Assembly (NCBI GenBank): GCA_002408205.1
Contig: DHQY01000006.1
Coordinates: 1-30,752, forward strand
Source of the DNA: Bacteroidales bacterium UBA5326
Lineage (GTDB): Bacteria; Bacteroidota; Bacteroidia; Bacteroidales; UBA932
Direction of reading: 5' to 3'
Length of the DNA stretch: 30,752 nucleotides
Positions within the stretch are counted from its first letter, which is position 1. The number at the start of each line of letters is the position of its first letter. Made by a program: the position numbers and the translations under genes. This document shows positions 1-7,327 of this stretch, in pieces. The notes under the pieces were generated by a model that was not told the DNA's origin, did not search any database, and saw nothing but the letters and a program-made list of their open reading frames with translations.

Positions 1-256
<256 letters not shown>

Positions 257-352
257 TCTGAGAAAGACACACTGAAATTATCTCTCTTTTTACATATAAT
301 ACGCAAGACAGGCGAAAAAAACGCAGTATAAGAGCCTGAAATGCAGCAATCT

Positions 353-464
<112 letters not shown>

Positions 465-474
465 CTAAACAAGA

Positions 475-506
475 GCCCCTGACCTTTATTGGTCAGGGGC
501 TTTTTT
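475..506 (+). terminator. Rho-independent terminator of the rRNA operon
   Basis: A perfect 10-bp stem, GCCCCTGACC (475-484) and GGTCAGGGGC (491-500), encloses a 6-nt loop and is followed by six Ts. It sits 10 nt after the 5S gene. Read from the other strand the same stem is followed by the moderately T-rich CTCTTGTTT, so it may also stop transcripts of the convergent TPR gene that ends at 535. Confidence 0.95.
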
Positions 507-534
507 GTGCCAGACCGCTTCTGGTAGCGGCTGC

Positions 535-1770
535 CTAGAGGTCTCCTTCCAGCATAAAGATTTCCTGATTGATCTTTTCTAGTGCGACTCCCGCATAGGC
601 GAGGAGAATAACATATTCTGCAGATCCGGATGCACCTGCTTTCATGACAAATGATTCGAGCAATTCACGGGCTTTTTTAAGGTCGCTTAATGCCCGTGCT
701 TCACTTTTCGCTATACCCATATAATATAACAATTTGATTTCATGCGGTTTATATTTGGCCGCACTGCTAAAACATGAGTAAGCCTCTCCAGCCATTTTTT
801 TTGTAAGATAAGACATGCCTATCTCGGAATGTATCAGATACATTGTGTTGGGGTCCGGTTTGTTCAGTTCAAGTGCTTTATTCAGATATTGAAGAGCTTC
901 TTCGTGCCTCCCGGCTTTTCGCAGAGCAGAACCCAGATAAAAAACAGGCACGGAGTTGGTGCTGTCTTTCCAGATGGCTTGCCTGAGGAATGAAATAGCT
1001 TTTATACTACTGTCGGTCATATAATACGATATACCCAGGGGAAGGATGAGAGATAGTGTGCTGTCTCCCAGCTTATGAACTGTTGAAAGTTTTACTGCAG
1101 CCTGCCGGTATTTTTCAAGTTTGAAATCACATAGCCCTTGTTGTTTGAGGTATAATGAGTTGGTTGAGTCAAGTTTAGACGCCATGGAAGCATATACGGA
1201 TGCTGTATTATAATCTTCCTGAATACTAAAATAGATGTTAAAGAGAATCTGTTTTGTCAGAAGGCTGCGACTATTCTGCAGGTCGGCACGTTTATAATAT
1301 ATAATTGCGGTATCTGTTACCGACAGGGCGAAATAGAGATCACCAAGGTTTTTTGAAAGATGAAAATTATTGAAAACAAGAGTGTCTTCTTTCTTTAGAA
1401 TGGTAATGGCATCGCGCGTTTTGCCCAGGTTTTGGAGGGCAGAAGCATATTTCATTGAGATTCTCAAACTGGAGCTGTCAGGAGAATAGAGTTTTTTGTA
1501 TAGACGGACAGCTTCAAAGTAATTTCCCAGAGAATTTTCTATATCTCCAAGCGATTCTATCACTGAGATGTCCATACTGTCTTTTTCCACAAGATAACGC
1601 CTGTAGCAGGCGGCTGCTTTCAAATAATCGTATGCCAAACGGCAATTTTCAGCCATAATAAGCAGGGAGTCCTTTCCGCCCAGAGGAAAATCCGGTTGCC
1701 CGTACGACAGAACTCCTGTCAATAAAAGAACTCCTGTAAATAAAACATGAGTGGTTGCTTTCTTTTTCAT
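535..1770 (-). CDS. Secreted tetratricopeptide-repeat protein
   Basis: The 411-aa product begins with a signal peptide (MKKK, hydrophobic run to about residue 22, likely cleavage near SYG-Q). The rest, about residues 35-390, is a series of helical TPR-like repeats, for example AVRLYKKLY, AIIYYKRAD, AISFLRQAI and ALQYLNKALELN, with W/Y/A/G/P spacing typical of TPRs. Such proteins are scaffolds for protein binding in the periplasm; no enzymatic motif is visible. Its ATG overlaps the stop of the DUF4954 gene (ATGA), so the two are almost certainly co-transcribed and translationally coupled. The gene ends 28 nt from the rRNA terminator and converges on the rRNA operon. The specific partner is unknown. 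Confidence 0.85.
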   Translation of the reverse strand: MKKKATTHVLFTGVLLLTGVLSYGQPDFPLGGKDSLLIMAENCRLAYDYLKAAACYRRYLVEKDSMDISVIESLGDIENSLGNYFEAVRLYKKLYSPDSSSLRISMKYASALQNLGKTRDAITILKKEDTLVFNNFHLSKNLGDLYFALSVTDTAIIYYKRADLQNSRSLLTKQILFNIYFSIQEDYNTASVYASMASKLDSTNSLYLKQQGLCDFKLEKYRQAAVKLSTVHKLGDSTLSLILPLGISYYMTDSSIKAISFLRQAIWKDSTNSVPVFYLGSALRKAGRHEEALQYLNKALELNKPDPNTMYLIHSEIGMSYLTKKMAGEAYSCFSSAAKYKPHEIKLLYYMGIAKSEARALSDLKKARELLESFVMKAGASGSAEYVILLAYAGVALEKINQEIFMLEGDL

Positions 1771-3758
1771 TGAATGATTTCTGCCAGTCTGGAGATCAAT
1801 TCTTCTCCAAGGGCTGTCTTGACTTGGATATGTTCCAATACGGCGGAAACAAAGGGATTATTTTCAAATACGCCACGGACTTGTTCAAAATCCATACGGC
1901 ACTCATCGGGGTCTCCGTCGGCCCCAAATCCGGTCATTGAACTCAGCGAGAATTCCTTCCGCGCATCTTCGTATAGTATACGGTCCAGTCCTACCACTGC
2001 TTTTCCCCAGGCTTCTACAATATCTTTGACCTGAGAGGCAGTGATTTGCCCGGGATCGATTCCGTAAAATTCCTTAATTTTATCATATGCCCACGTCCAC
2101 TCGTAATAATAATAATTATTGTGTAATTCTTCTACGTAAGCATTGATTTCTTTTAATTTGGAAATTGACCCGTCCTCAATCCCTTTCATAAGTTTTTCTA
2201 TTTCACTTCTGGGGGCAATGAGCCCCGATATGTCCAGCCATTCGCCCAGTCCGGTGGAGGTATCGGGTTTCAGTCGCATGCGGAGATCTTCCTGACTTTG
2301 GAAGCGGTGGCCTTCGAGCCGCTTAATGATGGAATTTCCTAAAAATTTATTTATAGCCATTTCGTACAGAGAAATTCCGTTAACAAGCGATGAATTTTTG
2401 ATTTTAGTGCTTTTGTAAGAAAAAAGATCGGTTGTTTCGCCGGACACCCGTCTCAATTCTTTGAGCACGGACCTTCCGGTGAGCATTTTTTGTATTGTAT
2501 ATGGACTAAGCAGGTTATAGTTGATCTGGTCCAATTTGTTGGGATCTTTTCTTTTATCCCGTTTGGGCCATTTTTGGGCGTCACGGATGGTCCCGACGCT
2601 CCTTAAATTTACTCCCGGAATCAGATACGTGGTATTATTTTTTTCTATTAAATAGGAAAATGGAAGTGAAGATGTATCTGTGTTATTGACATGCCTGCCC
2701 ATTACCAGGGAAAATGCGCCAATGCGTGAGGGCCACAATATATAAGAATCCGAGGTGGTTTTTGATCCTCTTTCCAGGATTCCCTGGTGGATAGGCCCCA
2801 GTTTATACATATGGTTTGACTGGTTTGACCCCGATCCCGCGTTCATAAAAGAAAACAATCCGGCAATCAACAGGGTGGATTTGTGATGACTTACGGTATA
2901 AGGGCCGGCAAAAACAGCACAGGCCTCTCCGTTCTCGCCCACGCAGTTGCTGAAGAAAAGCGAATCAGAGGCGGAATAACCGCGTCCCAGTGAGGTGCAC
3001 TGTCCAACAAAACATTTACTGATGGTTGCTCCGCTGTCTACATGTGCTCCGGAAGAAATGATGAAATCTTCACATCGTACGCCACACCCGATATAGACAG
3101 GATCATATATATTACTGTTAATACTTCCATTTTCGAGTTCTGCCGCTCCTTCAATCCGGGTGCAGTCGCCAATCATAACATTTCTTATACTTCCCGTATT
3201 GCTGATGATAACACGGTCACCTATTTTCCCCGTGTCCGAAGAATGTTTCCCTGCATAAAAACTAACAAGCTTTCTCATTTTATTGATAAGTTCAGGTCTG
3301 TGTCTGTAGAGCGCAATAATATAGGCAAAATGAGCCGAGAGCTTGTCGTTGATGGGAACCTCACGGCCTCCTGTCTCGTTCAGAACAGATACCTCGGTTC
3401 CGTTGCCGAATGAGGAAATGCCTTCGACGAATATTCTGTCTACGTTCTCGATAATGCATTCGTCCCCAATTTGGTAGTTGGCAATATAATTGTGTATATT
3501 TTCAATACATGTATTGTTTCCCACAGATACATTGTGAAGTTTTGCATGACAGATTCCACTCTGGATCTTAACTCCAGAGGGAAGTTCAAACATCGATTCA
3601 AATAGACCCAGACGGATCTCCCCTGAAAAGGCGGTGTCCCATACTCTGTCCGGGCGGAACTGAGGATGGACAAATATTTTTGACCAATCCTCAGAATGGC
3701 ATCTCTGATACTTGAGTTGCCTGATTTCCTGTTCGTTGATAAGTCTGAAATTTTTCAT
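1767..3758 (-). CDS. DUF4954 family protein with left-handed beta-helix (hexapeptide) repeats
   Basis: The 663-aa product starting MKNFRLINEQEIRQL resembles the Bacteroidota/spirochaete family DUF4954, whose members are about this length. Residues ~45-330 show the hexapeptide-like periodicity of a left-handed beta-helix (runs such as VKIQSGICHAKLHNVSVGNN and GDCTRIEGAAELENGSI), as in nucleotidyl-/acyl-transferase C-terminal domains. The C-terminal ~250 residues are predicted largely helical. The reaction is unknown; similarity to sugar-nucleotide enzymes is a fold-level inference. The start at 3758 was chosen because an in-frame upstream extension to 3845 would cross a terminator hairpin and encode an unlikely Phe/Cys-rich stretch. 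There is no signal peptide, so it is probably cytoplasmic. The downstream TPR gene overlaps its stop codon. Confidence 0.85.
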   Translation of the reverse strand: MKNFRLINEQEIRQLKYQRCHSEDWSKIFVHPQFRPDRVWDTAFSGEIRLGLFESMFELPSGVKIQSGICHAKLHNVSVGNNTCIENIHNYIANYQIGDECIIENVDRIFVEGISSFGNGTEVSVLNETGGREVPINDKLSAHFAYIIALYRHRPELINKMRKLVSFYAGKHSSDTGKIGDRVIISNTGSIRNVMIGDCTRIEGAAELENGSINSNIYDPVYIGCGVRCEDFIISSGAHVDSGATISKCFVGQCTSLGRGYSASDSLFFSNCVGENGEACAVFAGPYTVSHHKSTLLIAGLFSFMNAGSGSNQSNHMYKLGPIHQGILERGSKTTSDSYILWPSRIGAFSLVMGRHVNNTDTSSLPFSYLIEKNNTTYLIPGVNLRSVGTIRDAQKWPKRDKRKDPNKLDQINYNLLSPYTIQKMLTGRSVLKELRRVSGETTDLFSYKSTKIKNSSLVNGISLYEMAINKFLGNSIIKRLEGHRFQSQEDLRMRLKPDTSTGLGEWLDISGLIAPRSEIEKLMKGIEDGSISKLKEINAYVEELHNNYYYYEWTWAYDKIKEFYGIDPGQITASQVKDIVEAWGKAVVGLDRILYEDARKEFSLSSMTGFGADGDPDECRMDFEQVRGVFENNPFVSAVLEHIQVKTALGEELISRLAEIIQ

Positions 3759-3772
3759 GTTACGAATGTAAT

Positions 3773-3808
3773 AAAAAAAAAGTGTAAAAAGAGAATGTCT
3801 TTTTACAC
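3773..3808 (-). terminator. Hairpin plus U-tract between the small lipoprotein gene and the DUF4954 gene
   Basis: A perfect 10-bp inverted repeat GTGTAAAAAG / CTTTTTACAC (3782-3791 and 3799-3808) has a 7-nt loop. On the minus strand the stem is followed directly by nine Ts (3781-3773). It lies between the stop of the upstream minus-strand lipoprotein gene (3854) and the DUF4954 start (3758). The position and shape fit an intrinsic terminator. The stem is AT-rich, so it may leak, and it is only 14 nt before the next ATG, so an attenuator role is possible. Confidence 0.7.
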
Positions 3809-3853
3809 CGTTGGATTTAATTGTACAAAAGGTACAAGTAAACAATAAGCCGT

Positions 3854-4390
3854 TTAATTCCAGAGCAATATATTCGTCTTAGGCATGTAGGGAATGGTAT
3901 ATATGTCTACAAAACCCGGGTAGACGTGATTGATCATGGCACTTACCCGAATATTCCCGATTTTAATAATTGAAACGGGGATATCGGGGAATTCCATCTT
4001 AACGGTGGCAACGGTTCCTTTGCTAAATGTAAAAGTCTGGTCGGTCGCTTTAGCTTCGTATAGGATTTTAGGATTGGAATAATCCCAGTAATTAGTCAGG
4101 TAACTATCGTTCAATACACCTGCTACACTTCTGAAGCTGCCAATAAAGTCTGTGTTTCCGGTTACTTTGAACTCAGCATAAACCGTTCCGTTACCCGAGC
4201 CGTCTGTATATTTTACTCCGTAACAAGATTTGAGATCGAGGGTGAAAAAATTAATATCATCGGTATTAAGGTTATAGTAAGAAATGTAATTATACAGTTT
4301 TGGGTCCGGATTTTCCTGTTCTTTTTTATCACATCCCGAAAATGTTATCCCTGTAAGGATAATAGCACTGAACAATAAGAGTTTTTTCAT
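3854..4390 (-). CDS. Hypothetical lipoprotein
   Basis: The 178-aa product has a lipoprotein signal peptide with lipobox FSGC (lipidated Cys20) followed by DKKEQEN, a charged tract. The mature part is rich in beta-strand-forming residues (for example TVYAEFKVTG and TFTFSKGTVATVKMEF), which suggests a small beta-sandwich or calycin-like domain. I do not recognise the family. It is flanked by two terminator-like hairpins, so it appears to be a single-gene transcript. Acidic and charged residues just after the Cys are common in surface-exported Bacteroidota lipoproteins, which makes surface exposure possible but unproven. Confidence 0.75.
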   Translation of the reverse strand: MKKLLLFSAIILTGITFSGCDKKEQENPDPKLYNYISYYNLNTDDINFFTLDLKSCYGVKYTDGSGNGTVYAEFKVTGNTDFIGSFRSVAGVLNDSYLTNYWDYSNPKILYEAKATDQTFTFSKGTVATVKMEFPDIPVSIIKIGNIRVSAMINHVYPGFVDIYTIPYMPKTNILLWN

Positions 4391-4459
4391 ATTAATTGAG
4401 TTAATCTGGTTTTTTAGTCTATATAATAAGATGCATAAACGGTCGTATTTGTTGCATAC

Positions 4460-4488
4460 AAAAAATAAGCCGTCTTCACAGACGGCTT
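4460..4488 (-). terminator. Rho-independent terminator of the outer-membrane barrel gene
   Basis: On the minus strand a 9-bp stem AAGCCGTCT / AGACGGCTT (4480-4488 and 4467-4475) with a 4-nt loop is followed by ATTTTTTG. It starts 22 nt after the stop codon of the gene ending at 4510. Confidence 0.85.
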
Positions 4489-4509
4489 GCGAATAAATGG
4501 ACTCTTGAA

Positions 4510-5061
4510 CTAGAAACGGAATGTTATACCAATGGATCCGTATGATATGCCATATCCGAATTCAGCGTATGCTCCAAGAGATGGAGTGAACATATATCTT
4601 GTACCGGCAAAAGCCTGGTACCCGAAACCTAAATGAGTATCTCCACTAACGGTTTGTCCATCAATATTTTTAAACCTGTGGGACGAAAGGTCAAGCCCCA
4701 GAACAGCTCCTGCATACACTTCCCAGTTGTCAATAATGGTAAAGTGATAGGCTCCGCGAACTCCAATGAGGGTGTTAAAATAGCGGTAAGAACTGTGCCC
4801 TTCATAAGAAGATTTATACTTATACCCCCAAAAGCCCATGTATCCTCCTACACCAATTGATCCCGGTCTGCCAAAATCTACAATTCCCATTTCGTACGAT
4901 GCCGAAACGGGTGGAATGGTAGATCTGTATGTGGAACTAAGGATGGGAAGACCAATGCCCAGGCTGGCAATATGGGTCCCTTTTGTGAATACATTCTCCT
5001 GTGCAGACACTGTTAAAATACAGGTCAGCACCAGCGCTGCAGTAAGAATTAGTCTTTTCAT
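4510..5061 (-). CDS. Outer-membrane beta-barrel protein (OmpA/OprF-like barrel, no C-terminal domain)
   Basis: The 183-aa product has a cleavable signal peptide (MKRLILTAALVLTCILTVSA, then QE). The mature ~163 residues alternate hydrophobic and polar residues in Gly/Tyr-rich strands and end in GITFRF, a C-terminal aromatic beta-signal for BAM insertion. The size fits an 8-stranded barrel of the generic Bacteroidota porin-family type. The ligand or function is unknown. It is a single gene: a promoter-like pair of boxes lies upstream (5090-5120) and a terminator downstream. It is divergent from the asparaginase/SGNH gene. Confidence 0.8.
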   Translation of the reverse strand: MKRLILTAALVLTCILTVSAQENVFTKGTHIASLGIGLPILSSTYRSTIPPVSASYEMGIVDFGRPGSIGVGGYMGFWGYKYKSSYEGHSSYRYFNTLIGVRGAYHFTIIDNWEVYAGAVLGLDLSSHRFKNIDGQTVSGDTHLGFGYQAFAGTRYMFTPSLGAYAEFGYGISYGSIGITFRF

Positions 5062-5089
5062 CTTAAAATAAGTTGTTAATAAAGTGTTA

Positions 5090-5120
5090 CTAAGTTAAGT
5101 ATTTTTTTTGTTCCCACAAA
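5090..5120 (-). promoter_or_regulatory. Bacteroidota-type promoter for the outer-membrane barrel gene
   Basis: On the minus strand TTTG (5120-5117) is followed after exactly 19 bp by TAACTTAG (5097-5090), which matches seven of eight positions of the Bacteroidota -7 consensus TAnnTTTG. The expected start of transcription would be about 20 nt upstream of the ATG at 5061. No equally good pair was found for the divergent gene at 5160. Confidence 0.5.
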
Positions 5121-5159
5121 ATTTCTATCTTGACGTATAATTTAAATTTTGGTTTCACA

Positions 5160-7325
5160 ATGAAAAAAATGCCTCATGTTTTCTTTGTTTTGTTAATTAT
5201 ATCGGTAATTTTTTCATGTACTCATCATATACAGGATACAAAGGAAGAATGGGCTATTTTACTTCATGGCGGTGCAGGCGGCGGCAGGGAGATGTCCTTT
5301 GAAAAACAAGTCCAGTACGAACATTATCTGACACAGGCTCTCCGGATTGGAAAAATATTACTTGCAGAAGGAGCCGATGCTGTTGATGCTGTAACCCAGG
5401 TAGTGGTATACCTGGAGAATTGTCCGTTATTTAATGCAGGCAAAGGTGCAGTTATCACTGCCGAAGGGTTTCACGAATTGGATGCGGCGATTATGGACGG
5501 AAGGGATCTGCAGGCTGGAGCCGTGGCGGGGGTGCGCGATATAAAAAATCCGGTAAAAGCAGCCAGAATGGTAATGGAACAATCGCCGCATGTGCTGCTG
5601 ATTGGCGAGGGCGCCTCGGCTTTTGCCCGGTCAAAGGGTCTCGAAATGGTGGACAATTCCTGGTTTTCTACGCAGTCCAGGCTTGAACAGATACGAAAGA
5701 TAAGGGAACGTAAAGAAAATCCCGATCCGGGGGGAACTGTCGGATGCGTAGCCCTTGACAAAAAGGGAAATCTGGCGGCGGCCACTTCTACCGGCGGCAT
5801 GAGCGGAAAACAGTGGGGCCGGGTGGGGGATGTACCGGTTATAGGAGCCGGAACCTATGCCGATAACGGAACGGTAGCTGTATCGGGGACAGGACATGGA
5901 GAACTGTGGATCAGAAGGTGTGTGGGATTTGACATTCATGCACTCATGGAATATAAAAATATGTCTGTACAGGAGGCGGCACACGAAGTAATATTCAATA
6001 AAATTGATAAAATGGAAGGGTCAGGGGGTGGTGTTATCTGTGTGGACCTGAATGGCAACGTAGCCATGGAATTTAATACCGACCTTATGTTTCGTGCCTG
6101 GGCCAAATCTTCGGGTGATGAGGGATGTGGCGTTTTTCGCGAACCGGCAGATAAATGTCCGGTAGCTCTGAACCGAACTTATTTTCTTGAAAAAAATAAT
6201 GGGTACGATCAATTGAATATTAAGCCCGGGGACCTGGTTTTCCTTGGAGATGATTTTATGGACCGTGGAATGTGGAACGAAATGTTTGGGACCGAAAAGA
6301 TAAGGAACAGGGGTATTGCCACCGAAACTTCAGTCGGAACTCTAAAAAGGGCTCTGGAAATGAAGGATCTGAAAGCGACCGGTGTTTTTCTTTGTACCGG
6401 GTATAACGATATTCAAACGGGCTTTTCCGCTCCGGCAGAAGTGGCCGGCAGAATACTGGCAGTTGTCAGCTCTCTGGAACAGCTGCCGCTATATGTTATT
6501 GGTCTTCCACCTGCAGGAGATTCCTGTATGCAGGTTAATAAACGGCTGGAAAAGACGATAGCCCGAATGAAAAAGGCTGGCCGTCAAGTGGAATATATTC
6601 CCTTTCCGCCGCTTGAAAGGGGCGCCTGTTATGAAGGAGATAACCTGAATGCTTCGGGCTATTGTGTTCTGGCTAAAGTACTTGCGCCTTACCTGGGGCT
6701 GGAAATGATTGCGCGTCCCGTAGTGACTGACTATCCGGAAAGGCACCCGTTCTACCGTCACAGGGTTTCCCTTTTCCATAGCCTCCCTGTTTCTGAAGGG
6801 CAGGTAATCATGTTGGGCAACAGCCTGAATAACAATTGCCGGTGGGAAGAGCTTATTCCGGGTAAAGGTGTTTTGAACAGGGGGATAAGCGGCGATGTCA
6901 TCTCTGGGATTGAGGAGCGCCTGAGTGAAATTATTGCCAGGAAACCGGTCAAATTATTTCTTCAGACAGGAACCAATGATTTTCTTAACAATAAAGATAT
7001 CGCAGCCGACTCTGTCTGGTATGAATACAGAGCACTTATCCGTCATATTCGTACTGCATTGCCAAAAACTGAATTATATGTGGTGTCAATGACCATGCTC
7101 AATCCCCTGACGCCATTGTACGAAGGACAAAATGAAAAAATGGTCCGTCTAAACGAATTTCTGGAAAGTAACCGGTTTACAGAGGGGTACAGATACATAG
7201 ATCTGGCTGCAAAGCTTACGGACAGTCAGGGAAATCTGGCAGATCAATACACTTATGACGGCATTCATCTCTCTGGAGAGGCGTACCGTATTTGGCGGGA
7301 AGCAATTATAAATTTCCTTGAATAG
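5160..7325 (+). CDS. Lipoprotein fusion: isoaspartyl peptidase/L-asparaginase (Ntn hydrolase) with two SGNH-hydrolase domains
   Basis: The 721-aa product starts with a lipoprotein signal (lipobox IFSC, Cys20). Residues ~30-345 are a type-2 asparaginase/isoaspartyl peptidase: HGGAGG near the start, GGTVGC with the expected autocleavage nucleophile Thr193, then GRVGDVPVIGAGTYAD. Two SGNH-like domains follow. The first (~355-515) has GDDF instead of GDSL (Asp365 in place of Ser), keeps GYND (Asn416) and has E492/N495 in place of the Asp/His pair, so it looks inactive. The second (~540-721) has GNSL (Ser555), GISGD, GTND (Asn606) and DGIH (Asp700, His703), so it looks active and resembles acetylesterase/PAF-acetylhydrolase-like enzymes. 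ATG 5160 was preferred to an upstream TTG because it opens a proper signal peptide. It stands alone between divergent and convergent neighbours. Confidence 0.88.
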   Translation: MKKMPHVFFVLLIISVIFSCTHHIQDTKEEWAILLHGGAGGGREMSFEKQVQYEHYLTQALRIGKILLAEGADAVDAVTQVVVYLENCPLFNAGKGAVITAEGFHELDAAIMDGRDLQAGAVAGVRDIKNPVKAARMVMEQSPHVLLIGEGASAFARSKGLEMVDNSWFSTQSRLEQIRKIRERKENPDPGGTVGCVALDKKGNLAAATSTGGMSGKQWGRVGDVPVIGAGTYADNGTVAVSGTGHGELWIRRCVGFDIHALMEYKNMSVQEAAHEVIFNKIDKMEGSGGGVICVDLNGNVAMEFNTDLMFRAWAKSSGDEGCGVFREPADKCPVALNRTYFLEKNNGYDQLNIKPGDLVFLGDDFMDRGMWNEMFGTEKIRNRGIATETSVGTLKRALEMKDLKATGVFLCTGYNDIQTGFSAPAEVAGRILAVVSSLEQLPLYVIGLPPAGDSCMQVNKRLEKTIARMKKAGRQVEYIPFPPLERGACYEGDNLNASGYCVLAKVLAPYLGLEMIARPVVTDYPERHPFYRHRVSLFHSLPVSEGQVIMLGNSLNNNCRWEELIPGKGVLNRGISGDVISGIEERLSEIIARKPVKLFLQTGTNDFLNNKDIAADSVWYEYRALIRHIRTALPKTELYVVSMTMLNPLTPLYEGQNEKMVRLNEFLESNRFTEGYRYIDLAAKLTDSQGNLADQYTYDGIHLSGEAYRIWREAIINFLE

Positions 7326-7327
7326 AT

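Noticed and set aside
515..530. Second hairpin CCGCT/AGCGG as terminator of the TPR gene
   Set aside because: Only 5 bp and not followed by a T-tract on the minus strand; the stronger 475-500 stem is the better candidate.
3759..3845. N-terminal extension of the DUF4954 protein to 3845
   Set aside because: It would be translated through a terminator hairpin, and residues before MKNFRL look non-coding.
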